A stretch of DNA of 64,000 bases from Sphingomonas flavescens. Its GTDB lineage: Bacteria; Pseudomonadota; Alphaproteobacteria; Sphingomonadales; Sphingomonadaceae. Positions 1 to 9,025 of the stretch are shown piece after piece (within the stretch, counting starts at the first letter, position 1; each line of letters begins with the position of its first letter). The DNA is taken from positions 2,094,001 to 2,158,000 of the forward strand of contig NZ_CP133016.1 of assembly GCF_030866745.1 (NCBI RefSeq). The letters run 5' to 3'. The notes beneath the pieces were generated by a model, which did not search any database, had not been told where the DNA came from, and saw only the letters and a program-made list of their open reading frames with translations. The position numbers were made by a program, and so were the translations under genes.

Positions 1-556
1 CTGCCCATTCGGTGGTCTGGTTGTGGGTCAGCGTCATGTAGCGCGCGCCGAGGTTGTAGAACTGTCGCAGCGCGGCGAGCGAGCCGCCGATCTGGCGCCC
101 GCCCTCGATGCCGATCAGCGAGGCGACCTTGCCCTTCTTGTGAATGCGGATGACGTCGTCGGCGGTGTAGGCCTGCTCGAGATCGTTGGGGTAAGCGGCG
201 ATCATCCGCTTGACGATGTCGATCTCCTGCAGCGTCTCGCGAATCGCGGCATCGCCAGTGATCGAGCCATCGATGTACACCGACCAGAACTGGCCGCCGA
301 CACGGCCGGCGTGAAGGCGCGCCATGTCGGTCATCAGCGCGCGCGGCTTCCGCTGGTCGGTTCCACTGGCGAGGCCCGTGATGTCGCGCTGGTAATTTTC
401 GGCCAGTTGCTCGGCGATGTCGTTGTGACCGTCGATGAGCGGCGTCGTCTTGAGGATACGGTCGATCCGCGCCTGAACCTTGGGATCGATGGACTGAGCG
501 GAAGCGGGCGCGGCAATGGCGGCGATCGCGGCGGCGACGAGCAGGGCTTTCTTCAT
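1..556 (-). CDS. Membrane dipeptidase, M19 family, partial (C-terminus beyond left edge)
   Basis: The frame starts at ATG 556 and stays open to the window edge (at least 185 residues). It opens with a Sec signal peptide (MKKALL..., hydrophobic Ala/Ile core, ASA cleavage site near residue 20), so the protein is exported. The PLIDGHND motif puts the HxD zinc ligands at His44 and Asp46, and SLIGIEGG carries the expected bridging glutamate; both are hallmarks of renal-dipeptidase-type metallopeptidases, which cleave dipeptides using a binuclear zinc site. About half of the usual 400-residue protein is missing on the left. It is divergent from the small gene at 651. Family assignment is firm; substrate is unknown. 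Confidence 0.88.
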   Translation of the reverse strand, partial: MKKALLVAAAIAAIAAPASAQSIDPKVQARIDRILKTTPLIDGHNDIAEQLAENYQRDITGLASGTDQRKPRALMTDMARLHAGRVGGQFWSVYIDGSITGDAAIRETLQEIDIVKRMIAAYPNDLEQAYTADDVIRIHKKGKVASLIGIEGGRQIGGSLAALRQFYNLGARYMTLTHNQTTEWA

Positions 557-650
557 GCATCGAGGTGTAGGAAGCGCGGCGGCGGCGCGCAATGCGGCGC
601 GTGGAATCGGGGCTTGCCGTTTGTCCGTCCGCCGACGATGGAGGCGCGCA

Positions 651-881
651 ATGCACGATCTTGAAGAAACGATGCGCTTCGACCCCGACGACGGGATCGC
701 CGATCTCGACACGCATCTCGACCGGTTGAAGCAGGCCGCGGAAGCGCAGGGCTTCAAGTTCGACCGGCACGCCGCGCGCAACGAGCTGCAGGCGGCGACG
801 TTCGGCAAGCGGCGGCTATCGACGGCGCGGCTGGTGCTGTCGCCGACAGGAGCGATGGCGATCGAGGTTCGTCCGCTCTAG
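651..881 (+). CDS. Small conserved hypothetical protein, 76 aa
   Basis: Starts at ATG 651 with a GGAGG Shine-Dalgarno six bases upstream (640-644). An in-frame upstream ATG at 516 would run into the divergent dipeptidase gene and gives low-complexity protein, so it was not used. The product is charged, soluble and predicted alpha/beta, with a helix around [16 protein letters not shown] and a C-terminal beta strand. No signal peptide, cysteine pair or catalytic motif is visible, and I do not recognise the family. Its TAG stop shares a CTAG tetranucleotide with the stop of the convergent pdeM gene. Confidence 0.6.
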   Translation: MHDLEETMRFDPDDGIADLDTHLDRLKQAAEAQGFKFDRHAARNELQAATFGKRRLSTARLVLSPTGAMAIEVRPL

Positions 882-1540
882 GCGGCGAGCGGAAAATGCA
901 GCAGCCGGTCGGACACCGGCACAAGCGCCGCCGCGTTGCCGCCGACCGATTTCATGATTTCCGGATGGTGGGCATCGAGCCCGCCGGTCAGCGAACCAAA
1001 GGCCGGCATGATGATCTTTGTCGCCGAGCGCACGAAGCAGCGGCGCGAGACGCGGCGTCCGCGCAATTGTAGCCGCAGCTTGGGATGGAAATGGCCGGAC
1101 AGTTCGGGCCGTGTTTCGTCCAGCACCGCTTCGTGGCGAAGGATGACGCCGCAAATCTCGACCTCGTCCGCAATCCGACCACCGCAGTGGTCGGCGAAGC
1201 CGGGATCGTGGTTGCCGACGATCCAGCTCCAATCAAGGCGCGCAGTCAGGCCCGTCAGCAGCGCGCGCGCATCGTCAGGCAGGCGGGCGCACCCGAAGCG
1301 ATCATGAAAACTGTCGCCGAGGCAATAGAGCCGCGTCGCGCCGGTCTGATCGACTTCGGCGGCGAGTGCGGTCAGCGTCGCGTGCGAATCATAGGGCGGC
1401 AGGAACTGCCCGAACCGCGCGAACCAGCTCGCCTTTTCGAGGTGCAGGTCGGCGACCAGCAACGCCTGTTGCGACGGCCAGAAGAGCGCGCCAGATGGCG
1501 TCGCCTGAAACGTTTCGCCTGCGAACGAAAGGGGAACCAT
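878..1540 (-). CDS. pdeM: Ligase-associated DNA damage response endonuclease PdeM
   Basis: A 220-residue calcineurin-like metallophosphoesterase. Metal-binding blocks appear in order: VADLHLEK, LGDSFHD, GNHD and a C-terminal SGHFHPK (GHxHP). The early LFWPSQQALLVADLHLEKA segment is characteristic of PdeM, a predicted cytosolic nuclease associated with a stand-alone ATP-dependent DNA ligase, a helicase and an exonuclease in bacterial DNA-damage modules. None of those partners lies next to it here; upstream on the same strand is rpoZ, 43 bases away. The two may be cotranscribed. Role in DNA repair rests on family knowledge, not on local context. Confidence 0.85.
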   Translation of the reverse strand: MVPLSFAGETFQATPSGALFWPSQQALLVADLHLEKASWFARFGQFLPPYDSHATLTALAAEVDQTGATRLYCLGDSFHDRFGCARLPDDARALLTGLTARLDWSWIVGNHDPGFADHCGGRIADEVEICGVILRHEAVLDETRPELSGHFHPKLRLQLRGRRVSRRCFVRSATKIIMPAFGSLTGGLDAHHPEIMKSVGGNAAALVPVSDRLLHFPLAA

Positions 1541-1583
1541 ACGGCCGGTCTAACTGCCGGCCGGCGGTCACGCCAGCCCGAAA

Positions 1584-1925
1584 TTATTCGTAGTCGTTGC
1601 CCGACGGGCTCGGACGCGGCGGGGCGGCCGCGGTCAGGCGCAGCGCCTCGGCGGCCTCGCTCAGCGACGCCAGCTCTTCCGTTTCGTCCTCTTCGTCGAT
1701 CCGCACCTTCTGCAGGTTGGTGACGACCGCTTCCTGGAGGTCGCGCGGCTTGACGGTGACTTCCGCGATTTCGCGCAAGGCGACGACCGGGTTCTTGTCG
1801 CGGTCGCGATCGATGGTCAGGTCGGCACCGCCCGAGATCTGGCGCGCGCGCTGGGCGGCCAGCAGGACAAGATCGAACCGGTTGGGGATCTTGTCGACAC
1901 AATCTTCAACGGTAACGCGCGCCAT
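1584..1925 (-). CDS. rpoZ: DNA-directed RNA polymerase omega subunit
   Basis: 113 residues beginning [29 protein letters not shown], the conserved N-terminal omega signature (VTVEDC...NRFDLV..A..RA) that contacts the beta-prime C-terminus during polymerase assembly. The next segment, [13 protein letters not shown], is also typical. The tail is acidic and then Pro/Ser-rich and is probably disordered. The gene is divergent from the PLD-family gene at 2045 with about 120 bases between them. In some alphaproteobacteria rpoZ sits with the stringent-response gene; here it precedes pdeM. Confidence 0.95.
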   Translation of the reverse strand: MARVTVEDCVDKIPNRFDLVLLAAQRARQISGGADLTIDRDRDKNPVVALREIAEVTVKPRDLQEAVVTNLQKVRIDEEDETEELASLSEAAEALRLTAAAPPRPSPSGNDYE

Positions 1926-2044
1926 TCATCGCTCCGGGACTTAACGGACTTTCGGGAAGAGCGGCGAGATAGGGAAGACGGCCCGTTTCGTCAAGGAAAC
2001 TGACGGCTTGCCAGCCTCTCGTCGCGCCGCCACATCGGAAGGCA

Positions 2045-3238
2045 ATGGCGAAGGCGTCGGCAAAAGCAGCATCCCCCAAGGCCGCCCGGGTGCTGACGGT
2101 CGATGGCAATCGCCTGACGGTCTTGCCCGATGGGCCCGAGCGTCTCGATGCGTTGGTGGCGCTCATCGACGGCGCGCAGAAGTCCCTGCGCCTGCTTTAC
2201 TACATCTTCATGGGCGACACGTCGGGAGAGCGCGTGCGTGCAGCGATCCTGTCGGCGATCGACCGGGGGGTCCAGGTCGCACTGCTGATCGACGGATTCG
2301 GGAGCAGCGATACGCCCGACGATTATTTCGCCGACCTGCCCAAGCGCGGCGCGAAGTTTTGCCGCTTCAACCCGTCGTACGGCCGGCGCTATCTGCTGCG
2401 GAATCATCAGAAGCTCGCGCTTGCCGATGCGGAAACGAAATCGCCGCGCATCCTGGTCGGCGGGTTCAATGTCGCCGACGATTATTTCGAGACCGTCGAG
2501 CAAGGCGCCTGGCGCGACATCGGCCTGCTCGTGGAAGGTCCGGCCGCGGCGCGGCTGGCGCCATATTTCGACAAGCTGATGGCATGGGCGCTCAAAAAGA
2601 ATTCGCGGATGCGGACGCTGCGGCGGATGGTGTTCGACCACAGCGAGTCACGAGGAAAGCTCCAGTGGCAGCTGGGCGGACCGACGGCGAAGCTCAGCCC
2701 ATGGGGCGTGGCGACGTGCCGCGACCTGACGCAGAGCCGCGACGTCGAGATGATCGCAGCGTATTTCGCGCCCACGTGGAGCCTGCTCCGGCGGATCGCG
2801 CGTGTGGGGCGGCGCGGACGGGCGCGGCTGATCACGGCGGCGAAGTCCGACAACACGGCGACCATCGCGGCTGCGCGCTTCACCTATCGCCGGCTGCTTC
2901 GGCGCGGCGTCGAGATTTACGAATATCGCGCGACCAAGCTGCACACCAAGCTCGTTGTGCTCGACGACGTCGTGCACATCGGCTCATCCAACCTCGACAT
3001 CCGCAGTTTGTATTTGAACATGGAACTGATGCTGCGCGTCGACGACGGCGAGTTCGCGCAGATGATGCGCAACTATTTCGAGGGGGAGGTCGAGCAGAGC
3101 CAGCGGATCACGCCGGAACTGCAGAAGAAGCGCGCGACGTTGCTCAACCGCATCCGCTGGGCGGTATCATTCTTCCTGGTGACGAGCCTCGATTACGGCG
3201 TCACCCGCCGCGCGAACTTCGGGCTCAGCGGCGAATAA
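2045..3238 (+). CDS. Phospholipase D family protein, cardiolipin synthase-like
   Basis: 397 residues with two HxKxxxxD (HKD) motifs: H121-K123-D128 (HQKLALAD) and H300-K302-D307 (HTKLVVLD), the latter followed by HIGSSNLD. The LLYYIFMGDTSGERV segment before the first HKD is typical of cardiolipin synthases, which transfer a phosphatidyl group from one phosphatidylglycerol to another at the inner membrane. There are no clear N-terminal membrane helices, unlike ClsA, so it is closer to the soluble ClsB/C-like type. It converges on a phospholipid N-methyltransferase-like gene, which supports a lipid role. Another phosphodiester transfer reaction cannot be excluded. Confidence 0.8.
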   Translation: MAKASAKAASPKAARVLTVDGNRLTVLPDGPERLDALVALIDGAQKSLRLLYYIFMGDTSGERVRAAILSAIDRGVQVALLIDGFGSSDTPDDYFADLPKRGAKFCRFNPSYGRRYLLRNHQKLALADAETKSPRILVGGFNVADDYFETVEQGAWRDIGLLVEGPAAARLAPYFDKLMAWALKKNSRMRTLRRMVFDHSESRGKLQWQLGGPTAKLSPWGVATCRDLTQSRDVEMIAAYFAPTWSLLRRIARVGRRGRARLITAAKSDNTATIAAARFTYRRLLRRGVEIYEYRATKLHTKLVVLDDVVHIGSSNLDIRSLYLNMELMLRVDDGEFAQMMRNYFEGEVEQSQRITPELQKKRATLLNRIRWAVSFFLVTSLDYGVTRRANFGLSGE

Positions 3239-3240
3239 GC

Positions 3241-3882
3241 TCAGGCTTCGGCGTCGCCGTTGTACGCCCAGAAAAGGGTCGCCGGCGGCACGTTGATCCA
3301 TTCGAAGCCGCGCTTGATCGGCGCGAAGTGCGGCTTGATGAAATCGAGCACCTTCGGGCTGAACTGGTAGACCAGAAACGCGCCGCCCTTGCGGACGACG
3401 TTCGAGGTCGCCTTGGCGATGGCGTCGCCCACGCCCGGCGGGAGCGTCGAGAAGGGTAGGCCCGACAGCACGTAGTCCGCCTTGCCGAGCTCGCGATCCG
3501 CAAGGATCTTTTCGACGTCGGCGGCCGACCCGGTCACCGTGACCAGGCGGGGATCGTCGATCCGCTCATTGAGATATTGCGTGAAGTCCGGGTTGGTATC
3601 GATCGTGACCAGTTTCGCGTCAGGTCCAAGCCGATCGAGGATCGGGCGGGTGAAGGTGCCGACGCCCGGGCCATATTCGACGAACAGCTTGGTGTTCGCC
3701 CAGTCGACCGGGTCGAGCATCTTGTCGATCAGCACGCGGCTCGACGGAATGATCGAGCCGACCATGACTGGATTCTTGATGAAGCCGCGGAGGAACTGCC
3801 ACTGCGGGCTGGGCGCGCGGCGGTCGCGATTGCGCTGCAGCCGACGAGGACTTTTTAGCGTGCGCGCAGAAGAAGAAGGCAT
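3241..3882 (-). CDS. Class I SAM methyltransferase, phospholipid N-methyltransferase (PmtA)-like
   Basis: 213 residues from ATG 3882; an upstream in-frame start at 3960 adds a Pro/Arg-rich stretch and was rejected. Motif I of Rossmann methyltransferases is VEYGPGVGTFTRPIL, with VTIDTNPDF as the acidic SAM-ribose strand and YVLSGLPFSTLP as the motif IV equivalent. The FLRGFIKNPVMVGSIIPSS lead-in is typical of the alphaproteobacterial PmtA group, which methylates phosphatidylethanolamine towards phosphatidylcholine. The same fold is related to KsgA-type rRNA dimethylases, so the substrate is less certain than the fold. Its neighbour at 2045 also looks lipid-related. Confidence 0.68.
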   Translation of the reverse strand: MPSSSARTLKSPRRLQRNRDRRAPSPQWQFLRGFIKNPVMVGSIIPSSRVLIDKMLDPVDWANTKLFVEYGPGVGTFTRPILDRLGPDAKLVTIDTNPDFTQYLNERIDDPRLVTVTGSAADVEKILADRELGKADYVLSGLPFSTLPPGVGDAIAKATSNVVRKGGAFLVYQFSPKVLDFIKPHFAPIKRGFEWINVPPATLFWAYNGDAEA

Positions 3883-4050
3883 GAAGGCTCCGTGACGGGG
3901 CGATGGAGGGCCGGAGCGTTGGCAAATGCATCGGCCCTTGGCAAGGTTCCAACGCGACAAGCTGCGGATCCCACGGGACGATTCCGCAAAAGTTCATCGA
4001 ACCGTGCCGCCACGGTTCCGCTCGGCGCACGCTTTTCCTATGCGTGGCGG

Positions 4051-5349
4051 GTGGCCCTGATCGCACGCAAACCCGCCGTCGGATCGACCGCGCTCACGAC
4101 GCCGCATTTCCTGCTTCTGTACGCGGCGATGCTCGTCGCGGCGGCAGGGAATACCGCGCTGCAGTCGATCATGCCCGCGATTGGACGAGAGATCGGCATC
4201 GCCGATTTCTATGTCGCGATCGCTTACACCTGGTCCGCGGTGCTGTGGGTGCTGCTCGCCAATTATTGGGCGGAGAAAAGCGACCGCCACGGCCGCAAGA
4301 CGCTGACGATGATGGGCGTCGGGGGGTTCATCGTGTCGATGACCTTGTGCGGCATCGCGCTGTACGCGGGTCTCAACCGATGGATCTCGGGCGCGCTGAC
4401 GTTCGGATTGTTCGCCGTGTTCCGCGCCATCTACGGCGGCTTCGGTTGCGCGACGCCATCCGCAACGCAAGCCTATCTTGCCTCGAAGACCCGGCGCGGC
4501 GGGCGGGTCGCCGCTTTGTCGGCGCTGTCGTCGTCCTTCGGCTTGGGGACAATCATCGGCCCGGCAGTCGCGCCGTTGTTCGTATTGCCGGTGGTCGGAC
4601 TGGCTGGCCCCTTGTTTGCGTTTGCGATCATCGCGGCAGCCGTGTTCTTCTCGATCCTGCGCTGGCTGCCGAACGATCACGGCGGCAGGCGGGCGGGACA
4701 TGGCGCGGCGATGAGCTATCCCTCGCTTGCGACCACCCCAACAGGTGCCAGCGTCATCGCCTCGACATCACCGCGCCGGCAGAAGCGGCTGAGCTGGAGA
4801 GACCCGCGCGTGCGGCCGTGGATCCTCGCGGGCGTCGCGGCCGGACACGCGCAGGCGGCGACGCTGACGTGCATTGGCTTTTTTGTCATCGACCGGCTGC
4901 ACCTCCCGCCATCCGGATCGGAAGGACCGATCGCGATCGTCATGATGGCCGGCGCGGTGGCGACGCTCGGTGCGCAATGGGGCCTTATCCCGCGATTGAA
5001 CCTGTCGCCCCGCGCACTGATCCTATGGGGCGCATTGATCGCGGCCATCGGCTTGCTGGGCACGATGCTGTCCGCCGATCTGTACGGCATCACGATCGGG
5101 TTCGCCGTCGCCTCGCTCGGCTTTGGATTTACCCGCCCGGGGTTCACCGCCGGCGCGTCGCTTGCCGTCCCGCTCGCGGAGCAGGGCGCGGTCGCGGGCG
5201 TTATCACCGCCGCCAACGGCATCAGCTACGTGCTGGCGCCGGCACTTGGCATCAGCCTCTACGGCTGGTGGCACAACGCGCCGTTCGCGGTGTTCGCCGT
5301 GCTGCTGCTTGGGCTGGCGGTGTTGGGCCGCCAGCGCCTCGCCGCTTAG
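4051..5349 (+). CDS. MFS transporter (drug/proton antiporter-like)
   Basis: An integral membrane protein of about 432 residues with 12 predicted helices. After helix 2 is NYWAEKSDRHGRKT, the loop 2-3 signature of the major facilitator superfamily (GxxxDRxGRR type), and helix 5 carries SSSFGLGTIIGPAV, close to the antiporter motif C. This resembles tetracycline-type H+ antiporters. The frame is open from ATG 3892, but that start overlaps the divergent methyltransferase gene and adds about 50 polar residues. GTG 4051, just before ALIARKPAV and helix 1, is the more plausible start, though no strong ribosome site supports it. The cargo is unknown. Converges on the AAA ATPase with a 4-base overlap. 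Confidence 0.78.
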   Translation: MALIARKPAVGSTALTTPHFLLLYAAMLVAAAGNTALQSIMPAIGREIGIADFYVAIAYTWSAVLWVLLANYWAEKSDRHGRKTLTMMGVGGFIVSMTLCGIALYAGLNRWISGALTFGLFAVFRAIYGGFGCATPSATQAYLASKTRRGGRVAALSALSSSFGLGTIIGPAVAPLFVLPVVGLAGPLFAFAIIAAAVFFSILRWLPNDHGGRRAGHGAAMSYPSLATTPTGASVIASTSPRRQKRLSWRDPRVRPWILAGVAAGHAQAATLTCIGFFVIDRLHLPPSGSEGPIAIVMMAGAVATLGAQWGLIPRLNLSPRALILWGALIAAIGLLGTMLSADLYGITIGFAVASLGFGFTRPGFTAGASLAVPLAEQGAVAGVITAANGISYVLAPALGISLYGWWHNAPFAVFAVLLLGLAVLGRQRLAA

Positions 5350-7655
5350 TCCTTCCCGCCGGCCTTGGGCCGCAGCATCCCCGGCAGCACGAACCCGATG
5401 CCCGGCATCGGGCGCGTCGCTTCGCTCTTCAGTGTGTCCTGGATGCGCTGATATTCTTCGAGCATCTCGGCGGTGACCGACGCACGGGTCTCGCCCAGCG
5501 CGACCTCGAAGTCGGCCATGGTCACATTGGCTTCCTCCAGCCCGCGACGAAGCGCGGTTAGGCCCGCGCGGCGCACGAGGTCCTCGAGGTCCGCACCGGT
5601 GAATCGCTCGGTCCGGCGCGCAATCGCTTCCAGATCGACGTCCTTGGACAGCGGCATGCCTTCGGTGTGGATCGCAAGGATGCGGCGACGGCCGGCCGTG
5701 TCGGGCACGCCGACGTAAATCAGCTCGTCGAAGCGGCCTGGGCGTAGCAGCGCCGGGTCGATCAGCGTCGGGCGATTGGTCGCGCCGATGACGACGACGT
5801 TCTGCAGCTCCTCGAGGCCATCCATTTCCGCGAGGATGGTGTTGACCACGCGCTCGGTGACCTGCGGTTCGCCAAGGCCGCCGCCGCGCGCCGGAACCAG
5901 GCTGTCGAGCTCATCGATGAAGATGATCGTCGGTGCGACCTGGCGCGCGCGGTTAAACAGGCGGGCAATCTGCTGCTCGCTCTCTCCGTACCATTTGCTG
6001 AGCAGGTCGGACGACTTGGTGGCGATGAAGTTCGCCTCCGCTTCGCGCGCCGCGGCCTTGGCGAGCAAGGTCTTGCCGGTCCCGGGCGGGCCATAGAGCA
6101 GGAAGCCTTTGGCTGGACGGATGCCGATGCGGCGGAAAGCTTCGGGATGCTTGAGCGGAAGTTCGACGCCTTCGCGCAAACGCTCGCGCGCTTCGTCGAG
6201 ACCGCCGACATCGTCCCAGCGGATGGTCGGGGCTTCGACCATGACCTCGCGCATCGCGGACGGCTGCACGCGCTTCAGGGCGTTGTCGAAGTCGCGCAAC
6301 TCGACCGATAGCGAATCGAGGACATCCGGTGGGATGACATCGTCGGCGAGATTGAGCCGGGGCATGATGCGGCGCACGGCTTCCAGCGCGGCCTCGCGCG
6401 TCAGCGACGCGATGTCGGCGCCGACGAACCCGTAGGTGCGGCGGGCGAGGTCATCGAGATCGACGTCGGGCGCCAGCGGCATTCCGCGCGTGTGGATGCC
6501 GAGGATCTCGCGGCGGCCCGGCTGGTCAGGGACGCCGACAATGATTTCCCGGTCGAAGCGGCCCGGACGGCGGAGCGCTTCGTCGATCGCCTCAGGCCGG
6601 TTGGTGGCCGCGATCACGACCGTGTTCTGGCGCGGCTCGATCCCGTCGAGCAGGGTCAGCAACTGAGCCACCAGCCGCTTTTCCGCCTCGCCGCTGACCT
6701 GGCCGCGCTTTGGCGCGATCGAATCGATTTCGTCGATAAAGATGATCGACGGCGCATTCTCGGCGGCCTGCTCGAACAGCTCGCGCAGGCGACGCTCGCT
6801 CTCACCGTACGCGGAACCCATCACCTCCGGGCCCGCAATGTGGAAGAACTTCGCCGAGCTTTCATTGGCGACAGCGCGAGCCAGCAAGGTCTTGCCGGTG
6901 CCGGGCGGGCCGTGGAGCAGCACGCCCTTCGGCGGATCGACACCGAGGCGCTGGAACAGCTCAGGGTGGCGGAGCGGCAGCTCGACCATCTCCCGCAGCG
7001 CATCGATGGTGTCGCGCATGCCGCCGAGGTCGTCGTAGGTTACGTCCGCGCGGCGTTCGCCGTCCTGCGCGGTATATTCAGGAAGCAGCTCGACGGTGGT
7101 CTTGGCGTCGATGTGGACGATGCCCTGCGGCGCCGTCGAGACGACCACCAGCCGCAATTCCTGGAGCGCGAAGGCTGGCGCGTTGAGCAATTGGCGGATG
7201 TTGTCGGGAACGTCGGCGTTGACGCGCTGGTGCGCATTGGTTGCGACCGTGTCGCTGGCGGTCAGCGGGCGGCCAGCAAAGGTGCGCTTCAGCGCGTCGG
7301 ACGATCCCTGAAGCCGGACGTTGGGCTGGGCAGGCGCGAAGACCACGCGGGTGGCGGGCTTCGATTCGGCCTTGCGAACCTCGACGAAATCGCCCGACCC
7401 GACGCCGGCGTTGGCGCGCTGCAGGCCGTCGAGGCGGATGATGTCGATATTCTCATCTTCGCCATAAGGGCGGATCGCGCGGGCGGCAGTGGTGCGTTTG
7501 CCGACAATCTCGATCACGTCGCCTTCGCTAAGGCCCAGTTCGTCCATGAGGCGGTCGGGCAAGCGAGCGAAGCCGCGGCCGCTGTCGGCGGGAGGCAGGC
7601 TGGCGACCTGAACCTTGCGCGACGTCACGCGATCGATCGTGTCTGCTTGCGGCAT
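5346..7655 (-). CDS. CDC48/VCP-type double AAA ATPase
   Basis: 769 residues from ATG 7655 ([16 protein letters not shown]); an earlier start at 7787 would add a spurious Arg-rich leader. The N-domain (about 10-200) has the CDC48 double-psi-barrel pattern with [18 protein letters not shown]. Two AAA modules follow. D1 has Walker A GPPGTGKT at 249-256 and Walker [11 protein letters not shown]2 has Walker A at 522-529 and IIFIDELDS, with arginine-finger segments RRPGRFDRE and LRPGRFDE. Homologues are archaeal VAT and eukaryotic p97, hexameric unfoldases that hand proteins to the proteasome or other partners. No ubiquitin-like, proteasome or adaptor gene is nearby, so the bacterial client is unknown. 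Confidence 0.92.
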   Translation of the reverse strand: MPQADTIDRVTSRKVQVASLPPADSGRGFARLPDRLMDELGLSEGDVIEIVGKRTTAARAIRPYGEDENIDIIRLDGLQRANAGVGSGDFVEVRKAESKPATRVVFAPAQPNVRLQGSSDALKRTFAGRPLTASDTVATNAHQRVNADVPDNIRQLLNAPAFALQELRLVVVSTAPQGIVHIDAKTTVELLPEYTAQDGERRADVTYDDLGGMRDTIDALREMVELPLRHPELFQRLGVDPPKGVLLHGPPGTGKTLLARAVANESSAKFFHIAGPEVMGSAYGESERRLRELFEQAAENAPSIIFIDEIDSIAPKRGQVSGEAEKRLVAQLLTLLDGIEPRQNTVVIAATNRPEAIDEALRRPGRFDREIIVGVPDQPGRREILGIHTRGMPLAPDVDLDDLARRTYGFVGADIASLTREAALEAVRRIMPRLNLADDVIPPDVLDSLSVELRDFDNALKRVQPSAMREVMVEAPTIRWDDVGGLDEARERLREGVELPLKHPEAFRRIGIRPAKGFLLYGPPGTGKTLLAKAAAREAEANFIATKSSDLLSKWYGESEQQIARLFNRARQVAPTIIFIDELDSLVPARGGGLGEPQVTERVVNTILAEMDGLEELQNVVVIGATNRPTLIDPALLRPGRFDELIYVGVPDTAGRRRILAIHTEGMPLSKDVDLEAIARRTERFTGADLEDLVRRAGLTALRRGLEEANVTMADFEVALGETRASVTAEMLEEYQRIQDTLKSEATRPMPGIGFVLPGMLRPKAGGKD

Positions 7656-7716
7656 ATTGTCTCCTGACCCGCTCTCGTCCCACCATGCCAACGGCGCGAG
7701 GCCGCGGCGGTTTCCC

Positions 7717-8472
7717 CTAATATTTGATCGACCCCGCGATTTTACGAGTGACGGCGCGCGGCACGAGCCTTCCGCTGAACGCGCCAAGTTTGTTTACGAG
7801 GCCCGGCACCACCACCGCCTTGTTCTTTGCAAGGCCGTCGAGACCCGCCTTCACGACGCCCGGCGCATCCATCGCAACACGGTCGAACAGGCCGTTGCCG
7901 CCGAAGCCGGCAACGTCTCCGAACTCGGTCCGCGTCGGTCCCGGGCACAGGCACGATACGCGAACGCCATGTGGCTTCAGCTCTTCGTGCAGCGCTTCGC
8001 TGAGCGACAGGACGAACGCCTTGGTCGCGAAATAGACGGCCATCTTCGGCCCCGGCTGGAAGGCGGCCGTCGAGGCCACATTGAGGATGCCGCCAGACTT
8101 GCGCTTGATCATGCCCGGCGCGACGGCGCGGCAGAGGTCGGTCAGCGTCGCGACATTGAGGTCGATCATCTGCCGCTCGCGCTTGGCGTCGAGCTCCGCG
8201 AACTTGCCGATCAAGCCGAAGCCCGCATTGTTGATCAGCAGGTCGACGGTCTCGCCATTCGCCTCGAGGTCGGCGAGGAGCTTCGCCGCGCTGCCAGCCT
8301 TGGACAGGTCGATGGTGACCGCGCGCGCCTTGCCCAGTTCCTTGGCCAGCGCGTCGAGCCGGTCGGTGCGGCGGGCGGCCAGGACGAGGCGGTGGCCGTC
8401 GGCGGCGAGCTGGCGCGCGAATTCCACGCCAAGCCCGGCCGAAGCGCCAGTGATGAGGGCGACCTTCTTCAG
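7717..8472 (-). CDS. Short-chain dehydrogenase/reductase (SDR)
   Basis: 251 residues of classical SDR type. The cofactor loop is LITGASAGLG near the N-terminus, then LLINNAGFG (NNAG motif) and the catalytic Y147-x3-K151 (YFATK) with the conserved Ser upstream (NVASTAAF). The Rossmann start KKVALITGASAGLG is open only from a CTG at 8472, whose last two bases overlap the TGA of the upstream cyclophilin (CTGA). The first ordinary start, GTG 8427, would delete the nucleotide-binding TGxxxGxG loop, so CTG initiation by translational coupling is inferred. Substrate unknown; cofactor is probably NADP given the AARRTDRL segment after beta-2. Confidence 0.82.
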   Translation of the reverse strand: MKKVALITGASAGLGVEFARQLAADGHRLVLAARRTDRLDALAKELGKARAVTIDLSKAGSAAKLLADLEANGETVDLLINNAGFGLIGKFAELDAKRERQMIDLNVATLTDLCRAVAPGMIKRKSGGILNVASTAAFQPGPKMAVYFATKAFVLSLSEALHEELKPHGVRVSCLCPGPTRTEFGDVAGFGGNGLFDRVAMDAPGVVKAGLDGLAKNKAVVVPGLVNKLGAFSGRLVPRAVTRKIAGSIKY

Positions 8473-8918
8473 GCGACGGTCGCTTTGACGATCGTGCCCG
8501 GCTCGCGCGGCGGTTCGCCGACCGGCAGGGCGTCGACATATTCCATGCCGCTCTCGACCTGGCCCCAGACGGTATACTGGTTGTCGAGGAAGCGGGCGTC
8601 GCCGAAGCAGATGAAGAATTGGCTGTTGGCGCTGTTGGGGTCGCTGGTGCGGGCCATCGAGCAGGTGCCGCGGACGTGCGGCTCGCTCGAGAATTCCTGC
8701 TTGAGGTTCGGCTTGTCGGAGCCGGACATGCCGGTGCCGGTCGGGTCGCCGCCCTGGGCCATGAAGCCCGGGATCACGCGGTGAAACTTCACGCCGTCAT
8801 AGAAGCCGCTGCTGGCGAGGTCGGTGATGCGCTCGACATGGCCCGGCGCGACGTCGGGGCGGAGCTTGATGACGACATCGCCGCCGGTCGAGAGGTTGAA
8901 GGTAAGACGGTCGGCCAT
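8469..8918 (-). CDS. Peptidyl-prolyl cis-trans isomerase, cyclophilin type
   Basis: 149 residues with the bacterial cyclophilin core: VKFHRVIPGFMAQGGDPTGTG (catalytic Arg in FHRVI) and SQFFICFGDARFLDNQYTVWGQV. The protein has no signal peptide, so it should be cytosolic like PpiB. It catalyses proline isomerisation during protein folding. Its start, ATG 8918, follows a GGAGCAT-type ribosome site. Its stop overlaps the inferred CTG start of the downstream SDR gene, pointing to a two-gene unit. Upstream, mgtE is divergent across 107 bases. Confidence 0.93.
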   Translation of the reverse strand: MADRLTFNLSTGGDVVIKLRPDVAPGHVERITDLASSGFYDGVKFHRVIPGFMAQGGDPTGTGMSGSDKPNLKQEFSSEPHVRGTCSMARTSDPNSANSQFFICFGDARFLDNQYTVWGQVESGMEYVDALPVGEPPREPGTIVKATVA

Positions 8919-9025
8919 GGTAATGCTCCTGATTGAATTGCGCGCCGTTTAGGCACGTGGGCACGGTTGCGCCAGAGCGGCGGCGACCATAGGAGGGCGT
9001 CGCAACGACCAACCGAGGGAGCGAC

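Noticed and set aside
6492-7667. A 391-codon plus-strand frame opposite the CDC48-like gene
   Set aside because: Antisense shadow of a strongly conserved ATPase, with no recognisable fold.
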